From positions 53,864-117,863 of the forward strand of contig JAGTRM010000007.1 in NCBI GenBank assembly GCA_018261735.1: a stretch of 64,000 nucleotides of DNA. The letters are read 5' to 3'. The position numbers and the translations under genes were made by a program. The notes under the pieces were generated by a model. That model was given only the letters and a program-made list of their open reading frames with translations, ran no database searches and was not told the origin of the DNA. Origin of the DNA: Pseudomonadota bacterium (lineage in GTDB: Bacteria > Pseudomonadota > Gammaproteobacteria > Burkholderiales > Chitinibacteraceae). Positions 1 to 10,146 of this stretch are shown here, one piece after another (the stretch's first letter is position 1; every line of letters starts with the position of its first letter).

Positions 1-2895
1 GTCGAACAGATCCGGGTCGATGTGCCGTTTCCGTTTGAGCGCAGCCATGATGCGCATCGATTCGGACAGCGTCTTGGCTTCCTTGTAGGGCCGGTCTGAC
101 GCGGTCAGCGCTTCGAAGATGTCGGCAATGGCCATGATGCGGGACGGGATGGAAAGCTCAGCCAGCGTCAGTTTGCGGGGGTAGCCATCGCCAACCAGAG
201 TTTCATGGTGGGTGCCTGCATACTCCGGCACCCGCTTCAGGTGTTTGGGCAGCGGCAGCTTGTCGAGCATGACGATGGTCTGGATGATGTGCTCGTTGAT
301 ACTGAAACGTTCCTCCGGGGTGAGCGTACCGTGGGCGATGCCAAGGTTGTAGAGCTCGCCAAAGTTGTACAGCGATCGGGGAATCTCCATCCTGATGCCG
401 TATTTCGGATCGAATGCCGAATCCCGCGTGCGCGGTACGACATGCCAGGATTGGTCGGCCAGCAGGGATTCCTTCGCGGGCAGCGGCGCAGACGGAAAAG
501 GCTCGCGGCGTCGGGCTTCTTCGTGCGACAGGCCGAGCCGGTCGTCGAAATGGCGCAGCCAGGTCCGGGCGCCGATCTGCTGCAGGCGCTCGATCCGCTC
601 CGGTGCCATGGCTTCCTCGCCCAGATTGCATTGGGCCACGAAAGCGAAATCGTCGAGCAAAGCGTGCTTGCATTCGGCGAACCGGGCATCGGCCTCGCTC
701 GCCGGAGTACCCGCCCCGACCGCTTCAAGACGCTCGATCCAGGCATCGCGCAGCAGCACTTCGAAGCGGGTGCGGATCTCGTGGATACGGTTGTAGAGAG
801 TTTCGAGTTTCGTCGCCTTGTCGACCACGTATTCGGGCGTGGTGACCTTGCCGCAATCGTGCAGCCAGGCCCCGATGCGGAATTCGCGCCATTCGTCCTC
901 GGTCTTGAAGCCGCTCCCCGCCAGCGGCCCATGTTCCACTTTGCCCACTTCCTCCGCCAGCATCACCGCCAGCTCCGGCACGCGTTTGCAATGGCCGCCG
1001 GTATAGGCGCTCTTGGCGTCGATGGCCTCGGCGATGATCTTGATCAGCGAATCCATGAGGATTTTCTGCGCGTCGAGCAGGGTATGGTTTTCCAGCGCCA
1101 GCGCGGATTGGGCGGCCAGCGCCTGGACGAAGCCGATCAACTCCGGAGGGAAGGGGGTGACGTTGCCGGTTTTCGGATCGAGCGCATTGGTGAACTGCAG
1201 GAGCCCGATCACCTCGCCCTCGCGCGGCGAGAGCGGAACGGTCAGCAGCGATACGGGGCGGAACCCCGCTTTTTCTCCGTGCAGCCGGATGGCCGAGAGA
1301 TCGAAGCGCGTTTCGCTGTCGATGTCTGCGATGACCACGGTTTCATTGCGCAGCGCAGCGTGCGCGAGATCGAAACGGCTGTCGGGCGAGCCGTCCGCCA
1401 GGTAAAGCGGGATTTCCGTGACCGGCGGCGTGGTGTGGTCTGTCCGCTGGACGAAGACCAGCGTGTCGCGCTCGGTTTTCAGGAACAGCGCGGCCTGGGC
1501 GCAATCGGCGATATCCAGTCCACCGAGCAAAATGAGCTTGAGCAACGCGTCGCGATCCTTTTCACGGCTGAGCAACAGCCCGTATTCCACGAGTTCGGCG
1601 AGCTTTTCACGGGCCAGATTCAGGGCCTCGGTATGCAGCTTGATCGAGTGGTGCATGACCGCCTGGGCATCGCCCAGTGCGTTGATTTCGTAGAGGAAAG
1701 AGTCGATGTGATGCGGTTCGCCGGAAAAGTCGAATTGCTTGATCCTTTCGGAGTCTTGGGCCAGCGCGGCCAGGGAGCGGGAGACCTGGCGCGATCCCAG
1801 CAAGGCCAGCGGTACCAGCAGCGCCAATACGCCCAGCGTGACCAGCAGGACATCGCGCCGGGCATTGTCGATGAGGCCGGCAAAGTCGCTGGCTGGCGCC
1901 AGTGCGACGACCTGGAAGCTGGCGCCGCCAATCGCTTCCGAAACGTACCGGGTCACGACGTATTTTTCGGCGAGAGCGTCTTCGCCAAGGGTGGTGACCT
2001 GCGAGGCCATGCCCGAGTTTTTCCCGAACAGCGATTTCAGGTAGGGATTTTCAATCCGGCTGCTTTCGGTTAAGGGAGGGATGTCCAGACCGGAGAAATG
2101 CCGGCCCTTGCCGTGAAACGCCAGCACGCGGCCAGTCTGGTCGAGTATCAAAATAGCGCCATTGGGAGAGAGCGGCATCCGGGTTAGGAAGGCGTTCAAT
2201 GAACGCAGACTGATATCACTCGCCAGCACGCCAGCTTTGTCCGGCAGCGGTAGGGAAAGGGTTAAACCGAGTTCGCCGGTCGAGGCGAAGAAATAGGGAG
2301 GCAGAACGGTCAGTGCCCCCGTTTCCATGGCGGCGGTATACCAGGGCCGGCGGGTCGGTACATATTGAGTCACAGCTTCGCGCCTAGCCAACGGCTGGCG
2401 ATTTTCATCCAGGAATTGCCAGGTCTCGCTACGGCTGCCATCAGGTCGCCGGGAAATATGCCAGATGCTGAAATAAGCATCCTTCGGCGCGTTGAGCGCC
2501 GCAGCGATGCGGCTGTCGCGTCGAATGCCGGCAACATGAAGAAACTCATCGTTGCCAAGGCCAAAAAAATGCGAATAAATGGTGCTATCTGCTTCGAGGG
2601 AGCTGATAAAGGTCGAGACCAGATCGCGCTGGTTTACATGCCCGTCCTTGACGAATGGCTCAAGCCCGGCGCGAACCTGGGCGGAGATGAAGCGCGCGTC
2701 CTCGCGCACCATGCCGTCAATCAGTTCGGTTGACTGGCGGACAATCAGGGCAAACCGCTCACTTGCGTTTTGTTCCGACATGGCCGTGAATTTGCCCAGT
2801 ACGCTGACGAGGAAAATCCCGGAAAGCCCCAGAACCAACCCGATGGTGGTGCTGAGTACCCAGTTCTGGAAACGGATATTGAGCCTGGAAAACAT
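1..2895 (-). CDS. HD-GYP domain signalling protein with Cache-like sensor and GAF domain (3' end outside window)
   Basis: Translating the minus strand from ATG 2895 gives one open frame of 965 codons running off the window edge. Residues 1-40 hold one hydrophobic segment, followed by a periplasmic Cache-like region, a second membrane segment near residues 340-365, a GAF-like stretch (about 430-600) and an HD-GYP domain. The HD pair (HDCGK) is near residue 679 and the GYP motif (GDGYPRKL) near residue 902. The roughly 220-residue distance between them is much longer than in compact HD-GYP enzymes, so the domain carries an insertion. HD-GYP proteins hydrolyse cyclic di-GMP; activity here is inferred from the motifs. 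Start chosen at the first ATG before the membrane segment (MFSRLNIRFQN). Confidence 0.85.
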   Translation of the reverse strand, partial: MFSRLNIRFQNWVLSTTIGLVLGLSGIFLVSVLGKFTAMSEQNASERFALIVRQSTELIDGMVREDARFISAQVRAGLEPFVKDGHVNQRDLVSTFISSLEADSTIYSHFFGLGNDEFLHVAGIRRDSRIAAALNAPKDAYFSIWHISRRPDGSRSETWQFLDENRQPLARREAVTQYVPTRRPWYTAAMETGALTVLPPYFFASTGELGLTLSLPLPDKAGVLASDISLRSLNAFLTRMPLSPNGAILILDQTGRVLAFHGKGRHFSGLDIPPLTESSRIENPYLKSLFGKNSGMASQVTTLGEDALAEKYVVTRYVSEAIGGASFQVVALAPASDFAGLIDNARRDVLLVTLGVLALLVPLALLGSRQVSRSLAALAQDSERIKQFDFSGEPHHIDSFLYEINALGDAQAVMHHSIKLHTEALNLAREKLAELVEYGLLLSREKDRDALLKLILLGGLDIADCAQAALFLKTERDTLVFVQRTDHTTPPVTEIPLYLADGSPDSRFDLAHAALRNETVVIADIDSETRFDLSAIRLHGEKAGFRPVSLLTVPLSPREGEVIGLLQFTNALDPKTGNVTPFPPELIGFVQALAAQSALALENHTLLDAQKILMDSLIKIIAEAIDAKSAYTGGHCKRVPELAVMLAEEVGKVEHGPLAGSGFKTEDEWREFRIGAWLHDCGKVTTPEYVVDKATKLETLYNRIHEIRTRFEVLLRDAWIERLEAVGAGTPASEADARFAECKHALLDDFAFVAQCNLGEEAMAPERIERLQQIGARTWLRHFDDRLGLSHEEARRREPFPSAPLPAKESLLADQSWHVVPRTRDSAFDPKYGIRMEIPRSLYNFGELYNLGIAHGTLTPEERFSINEHIIQTIVMLDKLPLPKHLKRVPEYAGTHHETLVGDGYPRKLTLAELSIPSRIMAIADIFEALTASDRPYKEAKTLSESMRIMAALKRKRHIDPDLFD

Positions 2896-3212
2896 GATGC
2901 GCCCCGGCGCCGGCAGTAGTTTCCAGTGTAGTTGATCACCCGGAAAGTATTCCTGCCGCGGCCTGACCGATTCGGGCGCGTGGCCGCGGGGCTTCAATCA
3001 CCCGGATACGGCCTGTCAGTTTTTCAGCCCAGCGTCGGAAGGCGCTACGCTTTTCCAACGAAATCAGGGCTGCGGGTTGACCGTTCATGGCGGAGTGTGG
3101 CCGGCTGCTTGGCGCCCTTCGACGAACGCCACCGTGACATCACCACGAAGAAAACCCGATGGTAGCGTGTGAAACGCGCAGCGTTGTGACCGAAGGAAAT
3201 CCCTTTTCGGGA

Positions 3213-3311
3213 CGCACGGGAATGGTGATTCAAATTACCAGCGAAGCATCCCGAAGCGTCAGTCCGCGTTCGCAAGCCTACCGCTTGCAAACCCTACGCA
3301 TTGCACAGGCT
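3213..3311 (+). repeat. Dispersed 99-bp repeat, copy A
   Basis: The sequence from CGCACGGGAATGGTGATTC to TTGCACAGGCT recurs at 38285-38383 with only two substitutions seen by eye (GAAGCATCCCGAAGCG against GAGGCATCCCGGAGCG). No open frame or transposase is attached, so it is a non-coding dispersed repeat. Confidence 0.85.
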
Positions 3312-3471
3312 GAGCTTTGCGGACGAATACCCCTATAAGCCAGCTACGAAGAAAGCCCAATGGTAGGGCGGCCTCGCCGCGAAGCGGCAGCCCGCCGAAT
3401 CACGATTGCCGAAGGCTACACAAAGAACCACCGCAATCTACTGAAACGAGTTTGAATTTCCAACATTGTTT

Positions 3472-3629
3472 CGTTCGGGTCAATCATTGCCACTCATTCG
3501 GCGCACTGCGCTGCGCTTCGAGTGCGCCTTCCGGCCTTGAATTAGGAATTTTGTTTCGTACGGATCAATCATCGCCCCATTCGGCGCACTGCGCGTCGCT
3601 TATTGCATCTTACGGGCTTGAACCAATTA
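3472..3629 (+). repeat. Imperfect tandem duplication, about 78-bp unit
   Basis: Unit one (3472-3550) and unit two (3553-3629) both begin TTTCGT(T/A)CGG(G/A)TCAATCAT and share CATTCGGCGCACTGCGC; the second halves have diverged. The end of unit two abuts the stop codon of the HNH gene. Confidence 0.6.
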
Positions 3630-4472
3630 CTATAGGGATTCTGCCATTTTCTCAATGGCACGCCTAAATGAAACGCGAACAATACTTCCATTTTGAAGGC
3701 AAACAACATGACCGAGATCATATTCACCTTCATTTGGGAAGTTCTCTGTGCTAGCGGGGACATTAAGCATGCCCATGTAATAACCCAAGACGCCAACAAA
3801 GATGCTAATATTTTCAGGGCCAGGCACTAGGCCAACAACTGATGAGTTGCCGAGCATTCCACATAGCATTCGGAAAACCTCAAGATCCGGATTTTCATCC
3901 TGATTGAAGCGGTCATCAACTCGCGTTGATATTTTTGTTACTTGAGATGATAAATTTCTTAGATCATGATTCATAATGAACCGAATTTCATCATGCTTCA
4001 CATGCTTCCTAAATAATTCTCCATACACAAAATAGCCAGCAGATAATGCTACTTTTGCAACGAATTTTAGGCCGACATCTATATCAAGCGAGACAGAAAT
4101 CTGCAATGTTCTTTTGCCTGGAAGATGTTGCTTTGTTATTGGGCACCAAATCTTCAAACCTTCATGCCTATCAAAAGCCACTTGTACAGGTTTGCCTGTG
4201 GATGTGTCAGTTGATTTTTTTGCTACTGCTTTTGGTTTTTTGTTACTGTGGCCTCTGACGTCTAATTCATTTCTCTTCATTAGAATTAGGAAGTCGTTGG
4301 CTAATGCGCCGTCAATTTTTGAGCCAACCTTAGAGTTGAAATCTTTGCAAACTGGAATTTCAAATCCATCTAAGCCACCAAGCGATAATGGGATGATGTG
4401 CTCCCTGTTTGCTTCTGATTCACTTATTTCTCGATTGGTGTATGGGCAGTAAATCACTGCGTTACCCCTCAA
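3630..4472 (-). CDS. HNH endonuclease family protein
   Basis: This 280-residue protein begins at ATG 4472. Near the N-terminus it has the EHIIPLSLGG motif (residues 24-33), preceded by CPYTN (9-13) and followed by a cysteine at 42 and the FNSKVGSKID stretch, an arrangement typical of HNH-fold nucleases that cut DNA with a metal-bound histidine. The remaining 200 residues are unrecognised and may bind a target. The gene is visibly AT-richer than its neighbours and stands alone between repeats, which suggests transfer. A role in phage defence or DNA processing is possible but not shown by the sequence. Confidence 0.75.
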   Translation of the reverse strand: MRGNAVIYCPYTNREISESEANREHIIPLSLGGLDGFEIPVCKDFNSKVGSKIDGALANDFLILMKRNELDVRGHSNKKPKAVAKKSTDTSTGKPVQVAFDRHEGLKIWCPITKQHLPGKRTLQISVSLDIDVGLKFVAKVALSAGYFVYGELFRKHVKHDEIRFIMNHDLRNLSSQVTKISTRVDDRFNQDENPDLEVFRMLCGMLGNSSVVGLVPGPENISIFVGVLGYYMGMLNVPASTENFPNEGEYDLGHVVCLQNGSIVRVSFRRAIEKMAESL

Positions 4473-4619
4473 GCACTATAACGTGAAGTCGACACCAAGT
4501 GGTGTCATAAAAAATAGCACACCGAGTGTCGGATAAAAATTTAAACAGGACAAGTGAGGATAAAAGCTCATCCAGATTGGCCGAAAACAAACAATTCCCT
4601 CGACCAAGAAATCCCCATC

Positions 4620-4994
4620 TCACCCCTCCGGCCGCCGCCACATCCAGACCGCCACCGCCGCCATCAAAACGGTCACCAGCACCTTGATCCACACCGCCAG
4701 CGCGGTATGCCACAGCACGATGCTGCTTGCCGTCATCATCACGATCGCCAGCGATTTGGCCTTGCGCGGTATCGCGCCCTGCTCGCGCCAGCGCCGGATC
4801 GGCGGGCCGAAATGGGTATGGGCCAGCAACCAGGCTTCCAGTTTGGGCCAGCCATGACCGGCGGCCCAGGCCGCGACCAGCAGGAACGGCACCGTGGGCA
4901 GGCCCGGCACCACGATGCCCACCAGGCCCAGCGCCACGCAGGCCAGCGCCAGCGCACGCCAGAGCAGGATTACCAGGCGGCGGACCATGCCCAA
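4620..4994 (-). CDS. DUF454 (YbaN-like) small inner-membrane protein
   Basis: The 124-residue protein has a hydrophobic N-terminal segment ending in GIVVPGLPTVPFLLVAAW, the hallmark of the DUF454/YbaN family, then a soluble stretch and two further membrane segments near residues 80-117. It starts 28 bp after the stop codon of draT on the same strand, so the two are probably cotranscribed. Function of the family is unknown. ATG 4994 is used; a second ATG two codons later (MVRRL) is equally possible. Confidence 0.85.
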   Translation of the reverse strand: MGMVRRLVILLWRALALACVALGLVGIVVPGLPTVPFLLVAAWAAGHGWPKLEAWLLAHTHFGPPIRRWREQGAIPRKAKSLAIVMMTASSIVLWHTALAVWIKVLVTVLMAAVAVWMWRRPEG

Positions 4995-5022
4995 GCTCCC
5001 GATAGAGCGGGAAATCCGCCAC

Positions 5023-5922
5023 TCATTGCGGCAACACCCCGTAGACCCCGCCGATCACCAGCCACTCGCCCTCGCCCTGCAGCTTGCCCGGCAACACGTC
5101 GGCGCAGCAGAAGACCTTGGCAAGCGGCACTTCGGTGGCAAACACGGTATCGCCGAATTCGCCGGCGCGCTCCGCGTCGGTGCTGAACGAGTTGACATTG
5201 TTGAGCAGCACCAGCGTTTCGCCGTCTTTCTGGCCGAGCTTTTCATGCGCCTGCCAGCCGTTCACGCCGCGGTAGAGGCGGAAGTGGGTTTTGTCGGGAA
5301 AGCGACGAACCAGTTCGCTCTGGGTGTAGGTGTAGACGAGGTCGAGCTGGGCTTCGAGCGCATTGGTGTTGTAAAGCCCGGTTGCGCGCTGTTCCAGGTA
5401 GTGCTGGTAGGTCGGCTCGGAGAGATCGCGGATCGGCGCGCCGTGATAGCGCGGCAACAGGCCAAAGCGCGATTCGGCCCAGGCCTTGAGCACCGCGCCT
5501 TCGATCTGGTCCGAGTTGAAATGCCAGCCGCGGATCAGCTTCAGATAGTTGAGCTTGCCGCGGTTTTTCTTGATCCCCTCGGTCAAGCCGGCCTCCTCCA
5601 GCGAATCCAGCCGGAAGCTCTCAGTCATGTACTGATGAAAGTGCCGGTTGCGCTCGGCGGGATCGTTGCAGCGTGCCAGCAACTCGAAAAAATCACGATG
5701 CAGCTCGGCCACACTGTCGATTTCAAGGCGCGAGGGATGCTTCTGGAAGGTGAGGCTGCCCAGGATCACTGCCGGCAGGTTGCAGCGGTTGATCGGCAGG
5801 CGCGCCGACGCTGGCAACGAGGGATTGTCGGCATTTGCCGCTTTGTCGCTGACCCGACAGTGAGCGGGGTCTTTGTCGGATGCCACACTGCCAACCACAT
5901 CATTCATTTTATTTTTTTCCAT
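5023..5922 (-). CDS. draT: NAD+-dinitrogen-reductase ADP-D-ribosyltransferase DraT
   Basis: DraT transfers ADP-ribose from NAD+ to a specific arginine of NifH (Arg101 here), inactivating nitrogenase when ammonium appears or energy falls. The 299-residue protein shows the family block INRCNLPAVILGSLTF at about residues 44-59, then HRDFFELL and the later RLYRGVNGW and VFCCADVLPG blocks. It is divergent from nifH. About 40 residues precede the first conserved block; an alternative start at ATG 5907 (MNDVV) has a better-placed purine-rich upstream stretch. A NifA-type site lies within its 5' coding part. The partner glycohydrolase DraG is not in this window. Confidence 0.93.
   Translation of the reverse strand: MEKNKMNDVVGSVASDKDPAHCRVSDKAANADNPSLPASARLPINRCNLPAVILGSLTFQKHPSRLEIDSVAELHRDFFELLARCNDPAERNRHFHQYMTESFRLDSLEEAGLTEGIKKNRGKLNYLKLIRGWHFNSDQIEGAVLKAWAESRFGLLPRYHGAPIRDLSEPTYQHYLEQRATGLYNTNALEAQLDLVYTYTQSELVRRFPDKTHFRLYRGVNGWQAHEKLGQKDGETLVLLNNVNSFSTDAERAGEFGDTVFATEVPLAKVFCCADVLPGKLQGEGEWLVIGGVYGVLPQ
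5844..5859 (+). promoter_or_regulatory. NifA upstream activator sequence for nifH
   Basis: TGT-CGCTGACCCG-ACA matches the NifA consensus TGT-N10-ACA exactly. It lies 113 bp upstream of the -24 element of the nifH promoter, within the usual range, and inside the draT coding region. Confidence 0.8.
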
Positions 5923-5956
5923 TTATTTTCAACGACTTGATGTTTTTTTGCAGGAT

Positions 5957-5971
5957 TGGCACGGCTATTGC
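5957..5971 (+). promoter_or_regulatory. Sigma-54 promoter of nifH
   Basis: TGGCAC-GGCTA-TTGC is a perfect -24/-12 RpoN element, 79 bp before the nifH start codon and downstream of a NifA site. It should drive nifHDK under nitrogen limitation and low oxygen through NifA (established for the family; inferred here). Confidence 0.93.
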
Positions 5972-6038
5972 GATCTATAGGGCGTGGCAGGCCGAAATGT
6001 AACACCGAAAGCGGCCTTCAACCCGTGTTCAACTGTAA

Positions 6039-6929
<891 letters not shown>

Positions 6930-6946
6930 TGCCCGGCCGGGCATGT

Positions 6947-6968
6947 GCCCCGCTCGCCTGAGCGGGGC
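6947..6968 (+). other. Stem-loop in the nifH-nifD spacer
   Basis: GCCCCGCTC-GCCT-GAGCGGGGC forms a perfect 9-bp stem with a 4-base loop, 18 bases after the nifH stop. It is not followed by a T-run, so it is more likely an RNA-stabilising or processing hairpin that raises nifH over nifDK than a terminator. A smaller GCCCGGCCGGGC palindrome lies just before it. Confidence 0.7.
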
Positions 6969-7027
6969 TGGCATGAAAACGCAACGCGCTCAGTCCGCAG
7001 ATTAGCGGCGGCGCACAGGAGAACACC

Positions 7028-8479
7028 ATGTCCGCGATTTCGCGTGAAGAAACCCAAGAACTGATTCAGGAAGTGCTGGAAGTTTACCCGGAGAAAGCCA
7101 AGAAAGACCGGGCCAAGCACTTGATGATCAACGATAAAACCCTTGAATCCTCCAAGAAGTGCATCACCTCCAACCGCAAATCGCTGCCGGGTGTGATGAC
7201 CATGCGCGGTTGCGCCTACGCCGGCTCCAAGGGCGTGGTTTGGGGTCCGATCAAGGACATTATCAGCATCTCGCACGGCCCGATCGGCTGCGGCCAGTAT
7301 GCCCGTGGCGGCCGCCGCAACTACTTCGCCGGCACTTCCGGCGTGGATGCCTTCTGCGAGCTGAACATCACGTCCGATTTCCAGGAAAAAGACATCGTTT
7401 TCGGCGGCGACAAGAAGCTCGCCAAGCTGATCGATGAAATCGAAATGCTGTTCCCGCTGAACAAGGGCATCTCGATCCAGTCGGAATGCCCGGTCGGCCT
7501 GATCGGTGACGACATTGAAGCCGTTGCCAAGAAGAAGGCTGCCGATATCGGCAAGCCAGTGATTCCGGTGCGTTGCGAAGGCTTCCGCGGTGTTTCCCAA
7601 TCGCTGGGCCACCACATCGCCAACGATTCGGTACGCGACTGGGTGATCAACAACCGCGCTGGTCAGGAATTTGAATCGACCCCGTACGACGTGGCCATCC
7701 TCGGTGATTACAACATCGGTGGCGATGCCTGGGCTTCCCGCATCCTGCTGGAAGAAATGGGCCTGCGCGTCGTGGCGCAATGGTCCGGCGACGGCACCCT
7801 GGCTGAAATGGAAAACACCCCGAACGTGAAGCTGAACCTGCTGCACTGCTACCGTTCGATGAACTACATCAGCCGCTACATGGAAGAGAAGTTCGGCATT
7901 CCATGGATGGAATACAACTTCTTCGGCCCGACCAAGATCAAGGAAAGCCTGCGCGAAATCGCCAGCCATTTCGACGACAAGATCAAGGAAGGCGCCGAGC
8001 GCGTGATCGCCAAGTACACCCCGGCGATGGAAGAAATCATCGCCAAGTACAAGCCGCGCCTGCAGGGCAAGAAAGTGATGCTGTATGTCGGCGGCCTGCG
8101 TCCGCGTCACGTGGTCGGCGCTTACGAAGACCTGGGCATGGAAGTGGTCGGCACCGGTTACGAATTCGCCCACAACGATGACTACGACCGCACGATCAAG
8201 GAAATGGGCGATGCCACCCTGATCTACGACGATGCCACCGGTCACGAACTGGAAGACTTCGTCAACAAGCTCAAGCCCGATCTGATCGGCTCCGGCATCA
8301 AGGAAAAGTACGTCTTCCACAAGATGGGCTATCCGTTCCGCCAGTTGCACAGCTGGGATTACTCCGGTCCGTACCACGGCTATGACGGCTTTGCCATCTT
8401 CGCCAAGGATATGGATCTGACGGTGAATAACCCGGTGTGGCAGATGATGAAGGCACCGTGGCTGAAGGACGCCGCCTGA
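7028..8479 (+). CDS. nifD: Nitrogenase molybdenum-iron protein alpha chain NifD
   Basis: NifD (483 residues) pairs with NifK in the dinitrogenase tetramer and holds FeMo-cofactor. Visible ligands and active-site residues are the P-cluster cysteines Cys62, Cys88 and Cys154, the cofactor cysteine at 274, and Gln191 and His195 of the QSLGHH motif. The numbering agrees within one residue with the Azotobacter enzyme. An AGGAGAA ribosome site precedes ATG 7028. The Mo-type Gln191/His195 pair and adjacent nifENV genes argue for a molybdenum enzyme. Confidence 0.99.
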   Translation: MSAISREETQELIQEVLEVYPEKAKKDRAKHLMINDKTLESSKKCITSNRKSLPGVMTMRGCAYAGSKGVVWGPIKDIISISHGPIGCGQYARGGRRNYFAGTSGVDAFCELNITSDFQEKDIVFGGDKKLAKLIDEIEMLFPLNKGISIQSECPVGLIGDDIEAVAKKKAADIGKPVIPVRCEGFRGVSQSLGHHIANDSVRDWVINNRAGQEFESTPYDVAILGDYNIGGDAWASRILLEEMGLRVVAQWSGDGTLAEMENTPNVKLNLLHCYRSMNYISRYMEEKFGIPWMEYNFFGPTKIKESLREIASHFDDKIKEGAERVIAKYTPAMEEIIAKYKPRLQGKKVMLYVGGLRPRHVVGAYEDLGMEVVGTGYEFAHNDDYDRTIKEMGDATLIYDDATGHELEDFVNKLKPDLIGSGIKEKYVFHKMGYPFRQLHSWDYSGPYHGYDGFAIFAKDMDLTVNNPVWQMMKAPWLKDAA

Positions 8480-8575
8480 TCAGTAGCACGCAGGCCGGGC
8501 TCGCGCCCGGCCGGCAAACCGAATTCCACTTTCGCTTGCGTCCACGGATGAGTGGCGCAGGCAAGGAGAACCAAG

Positions 8576-10141
8576 ATGCAAACCGTTGACAAAACCAAGC
8601 CCTGCTTTCCGCTGTTCAACGATGAACAGTATCGCGACATGCTGGAAAACAAGCGCCAGTTTGAAGAAGCCCCGGCTCACGACAAGGTAGCCGAGACCTT
8701 CGCCTGGACCACCACCCAGGAATACCAGGATCTGAACTTCAAGCGCGAAGCGCTGACGATCAACCCGGCCAAGGCCTGCCAGCCGCTCGGCGCGTCGCTC
8801 GCCGCGCTGGGCTTCCACAAGACCATGGTCTACATCCACGGCTCGCAAGGTTGCGTGGCTTATTTCCGCACCTACTTCAACCGTCACTTCAAGGAACCGG
8901 TTGCTTTCATCGCCGATTCGATGACTGAAGATGCCGCCGTGTTCGGTGGCCAGAAGAACGTGTTCGAAGGCCTGCAAAACGCCAAGGCCCTGTACGGCGC
9001 CGAGATGATCGCCGTCTGCACCACCTGTATCGCGGAAGTGATCGGCGATGACTTGGGTTCCTTCATCGGCAACGCCAAGAAAGAAGGCTACATTCCGGAC
9101 GAATTCCCGGTTCCGTATGCCAACACCCCGTCCTTCACCGGTTCGCACATCACCGGCTGGGACAACATGCTGCACGGCATCATCACCTACTTCACCGAAA
9201 ACGCCATGGAAGGCAAGGTGGTCGGCAGCAACGGCAAGATCAACATTGTGCCGGGCTTCGAGACTTACCTCGGCAACTTCCGTGTGATCAAGCGCTACAT
9301 GAAGGAAATGGGCGTGGATTACACCATGCTCTCCGATCCGGAAGAAGTGCTCGACACCCCGGCCGACGGCACCTTCACGATGTATGCGGGCGGCACCACC
9401 ATCGATGAAGTGAAGGATGCACCGAACGCCAAGACCACGTTCTTCCTGCAACCGACCACGCTGGAAAAGAGCAAGAAATTCATCGAAGGCACCTGGAAAC
9501 ACGAAGGCCCGGCGATCAACATCCCGATGGGCGTGGACTGGACTGACGAATTCCTGATGAAGGTTTCCGAAGTCACCGGCAAGCCCATCCCGGCCAGCCT
9601 GTTGCTGGAACGCGGTCGCCTGGTCGACATGATCACCGATTCGCACGCCTGGCTGCACGGCAAGAAAATGGCCATGTTCGGCGATCCGGATTTCCTGCTC
9701 GGCCTGACCAAGGTGCTGCTCGAACTCGGCATCGAACCGACCCACATTGTCTGCAACAACAGCAACAAGCGTTGGGAAAAGGAAATGGAAGCACTGCTGG
9801 CCTCCTCGCCCTATGGCGTGCATGCCAAGGTCTACGCGGGTTGCGACCTGTGGCACCTGCGCAGCCTGTGCTTCACCGACAAGCCGGATTTCATCATCGG
9901 CAGCAGCTACGGCAAGTACATCCAACGCGATACGCTGGCCAAGGGTCCGGAATTCGAAGTACCGCTGATTCGCCTCGGCTTCCCGATCTTTGATCGTCAC
10001 CACCTGCACCGCATGACCACGTTGGGCTACGAAGGGATGATGTACATCCTGACCACGCTGACCAACGCGGTTCTGGAAAAGCTGGATGCCGATACCAAGT
10101 ACATGGCCGTGACCGACTACAACCACGACTTGGTGCGTTAA
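8576..10141 (+). CDS. nifK: Nitrogenase molybdenum-iron protein beta chain NifK
   Basis: NifK (521 residues) completes the dinitrogenase tetramer and shares the P-cluster. Cysteines at 68 (KACQPLG), 93 (GSQGCVAY) and 151 (TTCIAEVIGDD) match the three conserved beta-chain ligands. I prefer ATG 8576 over an in-frame GTG eight codons upstream because AAGGAGAA sits 7 bases before it. It follows nifD by 96 bp. Confidence 0.99.
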   Translation: MQTVDKTKPCFPLFNDEQYRDMLENKRQFEEAPAHDKVAETFAWTTTQEYQDLNFKREALTINPAKACQPLGASLAALGFHKTMVYIHGSQGCVAYFRTYFNRHFKEPVAFIADSMTEDAAVFGGQKNVFEGLQNAKALYGAEMIAVCTTCIAEVIGDDLGSFIGNAKKEGYIPDEFPVPYANTPSFTGSHITGWDNMLHGIITYFTENAMEGKVVGSNGKINIVPGFETYLGNFRVIKRYMKEMGVDYTMLSDPEEVLDTPADGTFTMYAGGTTIDEVKDAPNAKTTFFLQPTTLEKSKKFIEGTWKHEGPAINIPMGVDWTDEFLMKVSEVTGKPIPASLLLERGRLVDMITDSHAWLHGKKMAMFGDPDFLLGLTKVLLELGIEPTHIVCNNSNKRWEKEMEALLASSPYGVHAKVYAGCDLWHLRSLCFTDKPDFIIGSSYGKYIQRDTLAKGPEFEVPLIRLGFPIFDRHHLHRMTTLGYEGMMYILTTLTNAVLEKLDADTKYMAVTDYNHDLVR

Positions 10142-10146
10142 CAACA

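Larger units (their letters stand above)
2896..3629. other. Repeat-rich intergenic region
   Basis: I see no convincing gene here. The stretch holds a short palindromic repeat fragment near 3028-3060 (related to one at 10507-10553), a 99-bp dispersed repeat at 3213-3311 with a near-identical partner at 38285-38383, and two diverged tandem copies of about 78 bp at 3472-3629. The high density of non-coding repeats next to the AT-rich HNH gene suggests an insertion-tolerant accessory site. Confidence 0.6.

Noticed and set aside
205..2073. Long open frame on the plus strand
   Set aside because: It is antisense to the HD-GYP gene, whose minus-strand product has clear domains; the plus-strand product has none and lacks a ribosome site.
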